Positions 1 through 7,515 of a DNA stretch of 33,477 nucleotides are shown one piece after another. The DNA lies in the NCBI GenBank assembly GCA_030611085.1, contig JAUWQI010000016.1:1-33477 (forward strand). The letters are read 5' to 3'. Position 1 is the stretch's first letter, and every line of letters begins with the position of its first letter. The position numbers and the translations under genes are program-made. Below the pieces are notes generated by a model. The model did not search any database. It was not told the origin of the DNA and worked only from the letters and a program-made list of their open reading frames with translations. Source of the DNA: Dehalococcoidia bacterium. Its GTDB lineage: Bacteria; Chloroflexota; Dehalococcoidia; GIF9; AB-539-J10.

Positions 1-89
1 GACTTACCCTTCCTGGTCTCGGCAGCAAAGTACCTCTCCCTTATTACCTTTAGATATTCATCCCTCGCGTGCATGTCCATTCTCTCCAT
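1..89 (-). CDS. Transposase, N-terminal fragment cut by window edge
   Basis: Reading the minus strand from an ATG at base 89 gives an open frame to the window edge starting MERMDMHARDEYLKVIRERY and continuing with basic residues (AETRKGKS). An AGGAGG lies 12 bases upstream (102-107). The wording resembles the N-terminus of DDE/integrase-core transposases common in Dehalococcoidia and archaeal genomes, where a helical MDMHAR.EYLKV.RERY segment precedes a helix-turn-helix. Only 29 codons are visible, so the catalytic domain cannot be checked. It was absent from the ORF track because it has no stop inside the window. It lies next to a truncated PgsA remnant, so an insertion or deletion event here is plausible. 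The family call is from memory of similar sequences. Confidence 0.55.
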   Translation of the reverse strand, partial: MERMDMHARDEYLKVIRERYFAAETRKGK

Positions 90-142
90 AGTCTGGCTTA
101 ACCTCCTTTATAGTGGTAGCCAGAGCATATCTTAAATACCCT

Positions 143-199
143 CGGTTTGATTTTATGTGATTTAACAGCCTCCCCTTCGGTTTGATTTTAGATGATTCA
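143..199 (+). repeat. Pair of 22-base imperfect direct repeats
   Basis: CGGTTTGATTTTA followed by TGTGATTTA at 143-164 recurs as CGGTTTGATTTTA plus GATGATTCA at 178-199, 35 bases apart. The first 13 bases are identical. The pair lies between the transposase start and the PgsA remnant and could be an insertion-sequence end or duplicated regulatory DNA. Two copies are too few to call an array. Confidence 0.5.
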
Positions 200-322
200 A
201 TTCGTAGTATTGACAGGTATCTACCCGCCGTGCTAGTTTGCTCTACAAAAAAACGTGGAGAAGTATCTCATGCCATGGGTTTGAAACAGATGAATAACCC
301 GAAGGAGCAAAAGGTATTGGCG

Positions 323-415
323 TTGAGCTTTAATGTTCCCAATGCCATAACCGCGGTGCGCATCATTCTAGTTGTACCTAAAAACGCTTGTGGTAGCTAT
401 ATGGGTTGGGAATGA
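323..415 (+). pseudogene. Truncated PgsA-like CDP-alcohol phosphatidyltransferase remnant
   Basis: From a TTG at 323, with AAAGG about 8 bases upstream, the frame reads MSFNVPNAITAVRIILVV and then ends after a dozen unrelated residues. N-(I/V/L)-P-N-x-(I/L)-T-x-x-R is the hallmark start of phosphatidylglycerophosphate synthase, whose full length is about 180-200 residues with several membrane helices and a D-G-x2-A-R motif. None of that follows here, so only the first helix edge survives in 30 codons. The tracked ORF begins at 182, but the upstream residues look like non-coding sequence. The intact lipid kinase starts 24 bases downstream; a lipid-enzyme pair would be a sensible ancestral arrangement. 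The match is short, so this is moderate evidence. Confidence 0.5.
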
Positions 416-438
416 ATTGTCATGAGTGAGGATAGATA

Positions 439-1362
439 ATGTCGGTACCGTATGCCAAGGTAATTGTTAATCCAGCGGCGGGAGGTTGCTCAATCCACAG
501 GGAGTGGCCACGGATTAGCAAGCAGTTGCGCGATATTGGTCTATCATTTGACTATGAATATACTGAGCGCGTAGGTCACGCCATAGAGCTAGCCAGGATG
601 GCTGTTGACACCGGTTATCGCTACCTTATTGCTGTTGGTGGCGATGGAACGGTGAATGAGGTAGCCAATGGTATACTTTGTTCAACTGGTTCCGGTAGCA
701 CAATTCTTGGTATAGTGAGCGCTGGAACCGCATGTAGTTTTGCCCGTTCGGTAGGTATTCCTCAAGATTATACCGGCGCTTGCTCTCTCTTGACTGGCCA
801 GGGAAGATTATTAATTGATGTTGGCGTTGTTGAATATAAGAGTGAAGGGCAATCTTCACAGCGCTTTTTTGTAAATGAGGCTGGTGTGGGCTTTGATGCT
901 GCAGTGGTAGAAGCTTCGAAACGTTTACCCAAGCACTTTGGTCCTACCATCAAGTATTATGCTTGTGTGGTGAGAGGTCTTAGGTCTCTATTCAGCTATC
1001 GAAACAAACGTATTGCTCTGTGTACGGAAAATAAGATTGAGGCTATGTGTGCTTTTACGGTAGTGGTGGCTAATGGACGCTACACTGGGGGTGGGATGTA
1101 TATAGCACCTCATGCTGAGCTTGACGACGGCTTACTAGATATGGTGATTGTTGGTGATGCAGGAAAATTCGAGTTGTTGAAAATATGGCCAACATTATAT
1201 AGCGGAAGCCATATTACACACCCTAAAATCAGAGTGGCAAGGGTAACAAGTATTACAATTCAATCCTCTGAGCGAGTTCTCATAGAGGCTGATGGAGAAC
1301 TCCTTGGAGAATGCCCAGCGTCTTTCTGGGTATTGCCATCCGCTTTGACCATTGTGGTGTAG
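439..1362 (+). CDS. YegS/DgkB-type lipid (diacylglycerol) kinase
   Basis: This 307-residue protein has the diacylglycerol-kinase catalytic fold. NPAAG at 11-15 opens the nucleotide-binding domain and GGDGTVNEV at 67-75 is the signature glycine-rich loop. The following VSAGTACSFAR segment corresponds to the usual G-T-x-N-D-F-A region, with the Asn-Asp replaced by Ala-Cys. The C-terminal half carries the beta-rich domain with G-G-G-M-Y-I-A-P and D-D-G-L-L-D motifs and ends with I-E-A-D-G-E. Members phosphorylate diacylglycerol or related lipids at the inner membrane face and recycle it into phospholipid synthesis. Length is normal for the family. The gene follows a broken PgsA-like remnant, so it may have lost its operon partner. 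Exact lipid substrate cannot be told from sequence. Confidence 0.85.
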   Translation: MSVPYAKVIVNPAAGGCSIHREWPRISKQLRDIGLSFDYEYTERVGHAIELARMAVDTGYRYLIAVGGDGTVNEVANGILCSTGSGSTILGIVSAGTACSFARSVGIPQDYTGACSLLTGQGRLLIDVGVVEYKSEGQSSQRFFVNEAGVGFDAAVVEASKRLPKHFGPTIKYYACVVRGLRSLFSYRNKRIALCTENKIEAMCAFTVVVANGRYTGGGMYIAPHAELDDGLLDMVIVGDAGKFELLKIWPTLYSGSHITHPKIRVARVTSITIQSSERVLIEADGELLGECPASFWVLPSALTIVV

Positions 1363-1632
1363 AATAAGAGCGCTATACATTTTCTCTTTGGTAAGCTCCT
1401 TGGTAGCCCTTGGCCTTAATTCTACCCTGAGTTACCTTCAGCATACGCCTTCCTTTAGATTTGGACAATTAGTTAAGTCATAATCGCCTTGGGCTTGGTT
1501 ATCAAGCCAGACCAAAATTATAAACCCCCTCCTATTCGAATAACAAAGAGGTAACATTTTTGTCGTTTTGTGACGTTCACAGCGACCTCTACCTCGAAAT
1601 GCTCAATGACTTGTTAGTCCCGTGCAGCCAAC

Positions 1633-2190
1633 CTAACTTTCCTTGCTTGTTATCTCTTGCAAGGCGGAGCAGTAGCTTTCATAGGTTCTGGAATCGAAAA
1701 GAACAAACACCACCTCTTTAAGAGAAGTAGCTGTCTCTTTTAGAAATGAAACCACTGTGCCTTCTGCTATTTTTGCTGCTTCACTTACAGGGTAGCCGTA
1801 AGCACCTGTGCTTATGGAGGGAAAGGAGATATTAGCTAATTTATTCTCAGCGGCTAACTTCAGACATTCTGAGTAGGCGCTCTGTAATAGTTCGGCTTCA
1901 TTTCTATTGCCTCCGTGCCAGATAGGACCAACGGTGTGTATCACATGTTTTGCTTTGAGCTTTCCTCCTGTAGTGATTACAGCTTTGCCTGTGGGCAATC
2001 TCCCTTGTTTGGCAACAATATCCTTACATTCTTCCAGAATGGCTGAACCTCCGGCTCGATGTATTGCCCCATCTACTCCACCACCTCCCATTAAACTAGA
2101 GTTGGCGGCGTTGACTATGGCATCGGTAGCTTGTCTGGTAATATCCTCCTGAATTATGGATAGCTTTGCGCCATTGATAATTGTTTCCAC
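1633..2190 (-). CDS. Macro-domain protein, ADP-ribose / O-acetyl-ADP-ribose hydrolase type
   Basis: The 185-residue protein is a single macro domain. Visible motifs are Q-E-D-I-T near 15-18, V-N-A-A-N at 26-30, the G-G-G-G-V-D-G-A-I-H loop at 35-44 and S-I-S-T-G-A-Y-G-Y-P at 125-134, all lining the ADP-ribose pocket in MacroD/YmdB-like enzymes. These proteins remove ADP-ribose from proteins or nucleic acids or deacetylate O-acetyl-ADP-ribose. The start is GTG at 2190 with GAGAGGAAAG directly upstream. The gene stands alone, facing the lipid kinase, and its upstream region is occupied by a palindromic repeat. No antitoxin-like or ADP-ribosyltransferase neighbour is visible, so its target is unknown. 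Confidence 0.88.
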   Translation of the reverse strand: METIINGAKLSIIQEDITRQATDAIVNAANSSLMGGGGVDGAIHRAGGSAILEECKDIVAKQGRLPTGKAVITTGGKLKAKHVIHTVGPIWHGGNRNEAELLQSAYSECLKLAAENKLANISFPSISTGAYGYPVSEAAKIAEGTVVSFLKETATSLKEVVFVLFDSRTYESYCSALQEITSKES

Positions 2191-2204
2191 CTTTCCTCTC
2201 CTGT

Positions 2205-2257
2205 TGTAGTTGCCTGATTCATCAGGCTCTTATGGCCCAATAAATTGGGCAACTACA
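2205..2257. repeat. Composite palindromic element with two inner hairpins
   Basis: TGTAGTTGCC at 2205-2214 pairs with GGCAACTACA at 2248-2257. Inside lie two perfect hairpins, GCCTGATTCATCAGGC (2212-2227) and GCCCAATAAATTGGGC (2235-2250). As RNA or single-stranded DNA it could form a three-way junction. The left arm and first hairpin recur at 4991-5012 inside the TreT-like gene, so it is a dispersed family and not a local terminator, although a run of T follows it. Confidence 0.8.
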
Positions 2258-2372
2258 TTTTTAAACGGCCTCTAAAAGAGCATCTAGAAATTACCACAAA
2301 TCTGGCCATTTTAGCAAGGCACACAACTGAAACCATCATGGCCTAAGGCTACAACCAAACTGTGAAAATAGG

Positions 2373-2456
2373 TTGTCATTCTGAGTGAGTAAAACGAACG
2401 AAGAATCTCCTCACGCAGGTATATGTCGATTCTTCGCCTTCGGCTCAGAATGACAC
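2373..2456. repeat. Inverted-repeat element of the GTCATTCTGAG...CTCAGAATGAC type
   Basis: GTCATTCTGAG at 2375-2385 is the exact inverse of CTCAGAATGAC at 2444-2454, with inner GAAGAATC and GATTCTTC arms continuing the pairing around a central spacer. This type of extragenic palindrome is widespread in environmental bacterial genomes. A degenerate half copy lies in frame within purH at 23096-23130. Position between genes suggests a non-autonomous mobile or structural repeat. Confidence 0.8.
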
Positions 2457-2589
2457 AACATCACATTTCATTTTCATGCCAAAAGTTTCATGTGTACGCC
2501 TTCGCCACTGCAAAAGGTGAGAGCCTTCACGCCGCTTTGTAACTCGTTTGGATATTCCTCAGGTCTGTGATAAGGTTAGCTTAGTACTT

Positions 2590-2595
2590 TATAAA
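2590..2595 (+). promoter_or_regulatory. Candidate -10 box for otsA, near-leaderless
   Basis: TATAAA lies nine bases before the ATG at 2605 and no Shine-Dalgarno sequence is present between them. A convincing -35 box is not visible at standard spacing. If used, the transcript would start within a few bases of the start codon. Confidence 0.35.
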
Positions 2596-2604
2596 TAACT
2601 ACGT

Positions 2605-4092
2605 ATGCAAGTAAGGCAAGTTTGGGGAAAGGGAAGCTTGTGCCAATTTGCGAAAGCAAGATTGTCTGATTATCTTTTTATAGTCGTCTCCAATCGCGAG
2701 CCTTATATTCATAGCTACCAGGGCGATGAAATTAAGTGTGAAGTTGCAGTTGGAGGTTTGACTACAGCCCTAGACCCGGTGTTGTCTGCTACAGGTAGCA
2801 TGTGGATAGCTCACGGTAGTGGTGATGCTGATAGAGCTACAGTGGATTCCCAGAACAAAGTGTTGGTACCACCAGAAAAGCCACTTTATACCTTGAAGCG
2901 GATTTGGTTAAGCGAGGAGGAGATAGAAGGTTATTATCATGGCTTTGCCAATCAGGCTCTTTGGCCTCTATGTCATACTGCTGACATCGAGCCTGTGTTT
3001 GACGAATCTCAATGGGATACTTACAAAAGGGTAAACGAAATCTTTGCTCAAAGTGTTTTAGAGGAGGTAAGAGAGAGAAAAGCGCTGGTCTTCATTCAAG
3101 ATTATCATCTTGCCTTGCTGCCGCGCTTAATAAAGAAAGCTAATCCAGAGCTTACTGTGGCACAATTTTGGCATATTCCCTGGCCAAGGCAAAAAGTCTT
3201 TCAAGCCTGCCCTTGGCGAGAAGAAATATTGGATGGTCTCTTAGGAAATGACCTTTTAGGCTTTCAGACAGTGCGTCACTGCCGCAACTTTCTCACCACT
3301 GTAAATAGAACCATCGCTGAATCTAAAGTTAACTATGAGAAAGCTGAGGTCACCCTGGGAGAAAAGAAAACAAAAATACACCCTTTCCCTATAAGCGTAG
3401 ACTTCGAGCAGCTCTCTGAAGAATCTCAAAGTGTGGAGGTAAAGGAAGAAACACAGAGATTGAGAAAGGAGCTAAATCTGAATGATAAATTTGTTGGGCT
3501 TAGTATCGACCGTCTGGATTATACTAAAGGGATTCCCCAAAAGCTGCTGGCTATAGACCGCTTTTTCCAGGAGCGTCCAGATTACAAGGGGAGGGTGACC
3601 TTTATACAAGTGGTAACACCCAGCCGTACACAAATCCCAAGCTATAGAAAGTTAAGAGAAGATGTAGATACATTAGCGGAAAATATAAACCTAAAACATG
3701 GCTCTGGGGATTGGAAGCCCGTAATTACTATGGTCGGACCTTTGTCTACAACCACACTGGCAGCTCTGAGAAACATGGCAGACCTATTTATAGTAAGTTC
3801 CTTGCACAATGGAATGAATCTAGTAGCCAAGGAATTTATCGCTAGCCAATGTGATAGTGAGGGCATTTTACTCCTAAGCCATTTTGCTGGAGCCGCTAAG
3901 GAACTTAATGATGCCCTGCTGATAAACCCCCATGCTATTGACCACTTCGCAGTCTCTTTCGAAAAGGCCCTGGAGATGCCCAGGATAGAGAGATATAAAC
4001 GGATGCGAAGGAAAAGAAGCATAGTTAAAGAGAATAATATCTATAAATGGGCCGCAGATATAATCGCAGAGTTAACAAAAAATGAAATGTGA
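2605..4092 (+). CDS. otsA: GT20 trehalose-6-phosphate synthase-like glycosyltransferase
   Basis: The 495-residue protein is a GT20 retaining glycosyltransferase, expected to join a nucleotide-activated glucose to glucose-6-phosphate giving trehalose-6-phosphate. S-N-R-E-P at 29-33, G-G-L at 50-52, W67, Y110/Y111, W120, Q-D-Y-H-L at 165-169, H-I-P-W-P at 190-194, D-R-L-D-Y-T-K-G-I at 302-310 and H-N-G-M-N-L-V-A-K-E at 401-410 follow the OtsA order. Two differences stand out: the usual Asp in the D-G-M-N-L sugar-donor loop is Asn402, and the usual His before D-Y-H-L is Gln165. About 20 residues precede the first conserved strand, so the true start may be slightly downstream. It heads the otsA-otsB-treT-pyrophosphorylase run. 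A related GT20 activity such as glucosylglycerol-phosphate synthase is the main alternative. Confidence 0.82.
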   Translation: MQVRQVWGKGSLCQFAKARLSDYLFIVVSNREPYIHSYQGDEIKCEVAVGGLTTALDPVLSATGSMWIAHGSGDADRATVDSQNKVLVPPEKPLYTLKRIWLSEEEIEGYYHGFANQALWPLCHTADIEPVFDESQWDTYKRVNEIFAQSVLEEVRERKALVFIQDYHLALLPRLIKKANPELTVAQFWHIPWPRQKVFQACPWREEILDGLLGNDLLGFQTVRHCRNFLTTVNRTIAESKVNYEKAEVTLGEKKTKIHPFPISVDFEQLSEESQSVEVKEETQRLRKELNLNDKFVGLSIDRLDYTKGIPQKLLAIDRFFQERPDYKGRVTFIQVVTPSRTQIPSYRKLREDVDTLAENINLKHGSGDWKPVITMVGPLSTTTLAALRNMADLFIVSSLHNGMNLVAKEFIASQCDSEGILLLSHFAGAAKELNDALLINPHAIDHFAVSFEKALEMPRIERYKRMRRKRSIVKENNIYKWAADIIAELTKNEM

Positions 4093-4104
4093 AAAGCAAA
4101 AATT

Positions 4105-4959
4105 ATGATAAATCCTAAGCACGAAATCCTAAATTCTAAACAATATCGAATGAAAGACCTCCTCTCCTGTTGGGATGAACTCGCCGTGAGGGTTAAAAGA
4201 GCCAAACATATATTGCTGCTGATTGATTATGATGGTTCGCTAACTCCTATTGTAGAGAAGCCTGAACTGGCTAACTTATCGCCGCAAGTAAAGGAGTGCT
4301 TGCAAGAACTGGCGGGAAACCCCCACATAACTTTGGGAATTATAAGCGGCCGAGCTATGGAAGATTTGCGAGAAAGGGTAGGCATCAACGGCATTATCTA
4401 TGCTGGGAACCACGGTTTGGAGATAAAAGGACCTGACATTACCTATATCAATCCTGCAGCTAAAAAAGCTGAGCCTGTCTTGCATTCCTTGTGTCAGAAT
4501 ATTGAGGAAAATATCGGGGATATCAAAGGAGCTATAATAGAAGATAAGGGTTTAACGCTAAGCTTGCACTACCGACTCGTAGATGAAGCACAAATGAGGG
4601 AGCTAAATAGGATTTTCTGTGAAGCTACCAAGCCTCTTGCCACCTCGGGAAGGATAAAAGTCGGTAAGGGGAAAAAGGTATATGAGGTAAAGCCACCGGT
4701 AGATTGGGATAAAGGTAAAGCCATAGCCCTTATAGCTCAAAACCTTAAAGGGGAAGAGCAGCCATTAATGATATTTCTTGGTGATGATGTAACGGATTAT
4801 GATGGGTTCCACTTTGTCAATGATAGTGGTGGAATTTCCATTTACGTAGGCGAGGGGAGCACTGAGTCTGTAGCTCAATACTCCCTATACTCACCGAAGG
4901 AGACATATCAATTTCTTGATATGCTGCGGGAGACCCTCAAGCCACGAACTGGTAATTGA
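4105..4959 (+). CDS. otsB: Trehalose-6-phosphate phosphatase (HAD-IIB)
   Basis: HAD motif I is D-Y-D-G-S-L-T-P at 41-48, motif II I-S-G-R at 80-83, a conserved A-G-N-H-G-L-E stretch at 100-106, a lysine in D-K-G-K-A near 202-206 and motif IV G-D-D-V-T-D at 226-231. This is the OtsB pattern; it would dephosphorylate the product of the upstream gene to trehalose. The 12-base gap from otsA indicates co-transcription. The tracked start at 4105 runs through a dispersed AATCCTAAGCAC repeat that encodes INPKHEILNSK; the ATG at 4150 (MKDLLSCWDE) leaves a normal-length protein of 269 residues and may be the real start. Mannosyl-3-phosphoglycerate phosphatase belongs to the same HAD subclass, so dual use with MpgS nearby is possible but unproven. 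Confidence 0.82.
   Translation: MINPKHEILNSKQYRMKDLLSCWDELAVRVKRAKHILLLIDYDGSLTPIVEKPELANLSPQVKECLQELAGNPHITLGIISGRAMEDLRERVGINGIIYAGNHGLEIKGPDITYINPAAKKAEPVLHSLCQNIEENIGDIKGAIIEDKGLTLSLHYRLVDEAQMRELNRIFCEATKPLATSGRIKVGKGKKVYEVKPPVDWDKGKAIALIAQNLKGEEQPLMIFLGDDVTDYDGFHFVNDSGGISIYVGEGSTESVAQYSLYSPKETYQFLDMLRETLKPRTGN
4110..4143 (+). repeat. AATCCTAAGCAC short interspersed repeat at otsB 5' end
   Basis: AATCCTAAGCAC followed by GAAATCCTAAATTCTAAACA matches, over its first 12 bases exactly and loosely beyond, the minus-strand sequence at 16990-17046 after pnp. A third, weaker copy lies at 16136-16174. It overlaps the first 13 codons of the tracked otsB frame. Confidence 0.6.
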
Positions 4960-4976
4960 TAATCTGAGGCGAAGTT

Positions 4977-6398
4977 ATGAAAAGTGAAAGTAGTTGCCCG
5001 ATTTATCGGGCTGATAAAGGTGAGACCCAGAAGAATTTTCCTCTGGAGGATGGCACGGTATATAGCCGAAGGAAAGGATTTCAACCCTTTAGCGCACCTC
5101 CTATAGAGGATTATGTTCCTATAGTGGGTGAAGAAAAGATAGAGGAGCTACGGAAGCTTGCAGCAAAACTCAAAGGGGTAAAAATACTGGAGGTTAACTC
5201 GACAGCAATGGGTGGTGGTGTAGCCGAGATGCTTTATTCCCAGGTGCCGTTTGTAAACCAGTTGGGATTAGAGGATGAGTGGAAAGTTGTACGTGGTACG
5301 GAGCCATTTTATCAGGTGACTAAAACCATTCACAACCTGTTGCAAGGTAAGAAGGGCACTCTTACCCCCGACATGATAGAGGTTTACCATCATACTCAAA
5401 GGGAGACCGCGGACATCTACCTTGAGGATCACAATAGGTATAAGCCAGATATAGAAATTGTACACGACCCGCAGCCTCTCGGCCTGGCTCAGTACTTGAA
5501 AAGACCGAATGAGAAATGGCTGTGGAGGTGCCATATTGACATAGAGGGAGACACCCTGAAAGCCAATCCTGCGTTATGGGAATTCATCACCTTTTGGGCA
5601 GATTTTTATGATGCTGTCGTCTTCTCCGGTGCTCATTATGTGGTAGAGCAATGGCCTTTACAGAAATTTATCATTCCTCCCTTCATCGACCCTCTCTCAG
5701 CAAAGAACAAGGAGTTAAGCTCTGGTGAGATTGCCAAAGTACTAGACAAGTATGGAATAGACCATAATGTCCCTTTATTGGCTCAGATAGGCAGGTTTGA
5801 CCCCTGGAAGGGAATTGATACCACTATCAAGGCATATAGAATTGCCAGGAGAGAGGTAAATTGTCAACTGGTAATAGCTGGTGGCATGGCTTCGGACGAC
5901 CCTGAAGGAGGGGCAATCTTTAACCGAATTCTTGAGGATACGAAAGAGGATGCTGATATTCATGTTATTAGCCTTCCTGAAGATGTGCAAGTTAGTGCTT
6001 TAGAGGTCAATGCATTACAACGAGCGGCAAGAATAATCCTGCAGCCCTCTATTAAGGAAGGATTTGGATTGGTTATTACCGAAGCTATGTGGAAGGGTAA
6101 GCCGGTGATAACCAGGGAAGTAGGGGCAATTCCTATTCAAGTTAGGGGTGGTGAAACTGGCTTCTTTATCACCTCCGCCAAAAAAGCAGCAACAAGGATT
6201 ATTCGCTTGTTGGAAGACTCAGATATGGCAAAATCAGTAGGGGAAAAAGCACACAGCTATGTCAAGGAACATTTTCTCATGCCTGACAGGGTGGCCGATT
6301 ACTTGAGAACTTTCGACTATTTCATCAATGACGAATTGGACAAGAACTCTATAATCAGCTATCACCCCTGGTTCAAACTTAGCAAAAGGAAAGGTTAG
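4977..6398 (+). CDS. treT: TreT-type trehalose glycosyltransferring synthase (GT4)
   Basis: The 473-residue protein matches retaining GT4 enzymes that make trehalose directly from NDP-glucose and glucose. From residue 45 it shows E-D-Y-V-P-I-V-G, then L-E-V-N-S-T-A-M-G-G-G-V-A-E-M at 71-85, the donor-site segment G-R-F-D-P-W-K-G-I in the C-terminal Rossmann domain, and E-G-F-G-L-V-I-T-E-A-M with the expected acidic pair. TreT homologues usually begin close to E-D-Y-V-P, so about 40 residues are extra. Codons 6-12 (S-C-P-I-Y-R-A) are encoded by a hairpin repeat at 4991-5012. No in-frame ATG or TTG lies between the tracked start and the conserved core, and the first GTG would cut into it, so translation through the repeat is likely. 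It gives the cell a second trehalose route beside OtsAB. Confidence 0.82.
   Translation: MKSESSCPIYRADKGETQKNFPLEDGTVYSRRKGFQPFSAPPIEDYVPIVGEEKIEELRKLAAKLKGVKILEVNSTAMGGGVAEMLYSQVPFVNQLGLEDEWKVVRGTEPFYQVTKTIHNLLQGKKGTLTPDMIEVYHHTQRETADIYLEDHNRYKPDIEIVHDPQPLGLAQYLKRPNEKWLWRCHIDIEGDTLKANPALWEFITFWADFYDAVVFSGAHYVVEQWPLQKFIIPPFIDPLSAKNKELSSGEIAKVLDKYGIDHNVPLLAQIGRFDPWKGIDTTIKAYRIARREVNCQLVIAGGMASDDPEGGAIFNRILEDTKEDADIHVISLPEDVQVSALEVNALQRAARIILQPSIKEGFGLVITEAMWKGKPVITREVGAIPIQVRGGETGFFITSAKKAATRIIRLLEDSDMAKSVGEKAHSYVKEHFLMPDRVADYLRTFDYFINDELDKNSIISYHPWFKLSKRKG
4991..5012 (+). repeat. Half copy of the composite palindrome, inside treT
   Basis: TAGTTGCCCGATTTATCGGGC carries the left arm and first hairpin (GCCCGA-TTTA-TCGGGC) of the element at 2205-2257; the second hairpin and closing arm are absent. 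It lies in frame near the start of the TreT-like coding sequence. Confidence 0.75.
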
Positions 6399-6415
6399 TT
6401 TAGCCACCATCGGAA

Positions 6416-7498
6416 ATGAAAGCTATTATTCTAGCTGGTGGAAAGGGGACCAGGTTACGTCCTCTTAGCTGCAACACAAATAAGGTAATGGTGCCTTTAT
6501 TAAATCGCCCTTTCCTCGATCACATTATTTGTTACATCAGAAAACATAACATCTGCGAAATTATCCTCACACTGGGTTATCTGCCAGAGCAAATCCAAAG
6601 CTATTTTGGTGATGGTAGCAAGTTTGGTGTGAAGATAACTTACCTCGTGGAAGAGTTCCCTTTAGGATCTGCAGGAGCGGCTAAAAATGCTGAGGGGCTT
6701 TTGAATGACTCCTTTATTGTTCTCAACGGCGATATTTTTACAGACTTTAATTTAACCGACATGATGGCTCAGCACCGCGACGGAAACGCCATTGCAACCA
6801 TGGCATTGACCTCCGTGGATAATCCCACTATTTATGGAGTGGTGGAAACAGATAGTCAAGGCAAGGTTACATGCTTCAAAGAAAAACCAGGGTGGGATGA
6901 GATAACCACCAATATGATTAACGCTGGCATTTATATTCTGGAACCCGAAATCTTAAGCTACATTCCCTCTAACAAATTCTTTACCTTTGAACGCGATATC
7001 TTCCCTGCTTTCATGGGAAAGGGACAAGTTATTTATGGCTATCCATTTGAGGCTTATTGGACTGACGTAGGTACTCCAGAGTTATACTTAAAATTACATC
7101 ACGACTTGCTCAACCGTCTTGATAAGAGCATAAAATTCGAGGGTGAAAGTTCTGTTCATCCTTCAGCCCAAATCGAAGGACCCGCGGTATTTGGTAAAAA
7201 TTGCTTTATAGGCAAAAACGTTGTGATAAAAGGTCCTGCTGCTCTAGGTCCAGAATGTCGCATAGAAGAAGGTGCTAGCATAGAAGGAGCAATCTTGTGG
7301 CAAAAGAGCAAAGTTGGTAGAGGAGCTAAGCTTAAAAACTGCATAGTTGCCTCTAATTGTTATATTGCTGAGAAAAGCGAAGTTTTAGATGACTGCGTTT
7401 TAGGCAATGGTGTTGTAATCGAGGAGGGAAATACACTAGCTCAAGGTATCAGGATTTGGCCAGGTAAATCTATCGGGGCCAATGCGGTTTCATTCTGA
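6416..7498 (+). CDS. Sugar-1-phosphate nucleotidyltransferase with C-terminal left-handed beta-helix
   Basis: The first 230 or so residues form a nucleotidyltransferase domain: L-A-G-G-K-G-T-R-L-R-P-L at 6-17 binds the nucleotide, N-G-D-I-F holds a metal-binding Asp, and E-K-P followed by N-A-G-I-Y completes the pocket. From about residue 240 hexapeptide repeats (V-H-P-S-A-Q-I-E-G-P-A-V-F-G and further turns) form a left-handed beta-helix. It would make an NDP-sugar, most likely the glucose donor for the trehalose enzymes or GDP-mannose for MpgS, which faces it 17 bases away. Sequence alone does not separate glucose from mannose or the base used. The 17-base gap from treT places it last in the trehalose run. 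Confidence 0.82.
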   Translation: MKAIILAGGKGTRLRPLSCNTNKVMVPLLNRPFLDHIICYIRKHNICEIILTLGYLPEQIQSYFGDGSKFGVKITYLVEEFPLGSAGAAKNAEGLLNDSFIVLNGDIFTDFNLTDMMAQHRDGNAIATMALTSVDNPTIYGVVETDSQGKVTCFKEKPGWDEITTNMINAGIYILEPEILSYIPSNKFFTFERDIFPAFMGKGQVIYGYPFEAYWTDVGTPELYLKLHHDLLNRLDKSIKFEGESSVHPSAQIEGPAVFGKNCFIGKNVVIKGPAALGPECRIEEGASIEGAILWQKSKVGRGAKLKNCIVASNCYIAEKSEVLDDCVLGNGVVIEEGNTLAQGIRIWPGKSIGANAVSF

Positions 7499-7515
7499 AG
7501 CATTCTCCTTGGAAT

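Noticed and set aside
143-199. Possible CRISPR start
   Set aside because: Only two imperfect copies, no spacer series and no cas genes.
1363-1632. Possible tRNA or small RNA in the gap after the lipid kinase
   Set aside because: No T-loop consensus or cloverleaf pairing could be found by eye, and no clear promoter or terminator.
3642-4022. 126-residue minus-strand ORF
   Set aside because: Shadow of the otsA-like gene in a conserved part of the enzyme.
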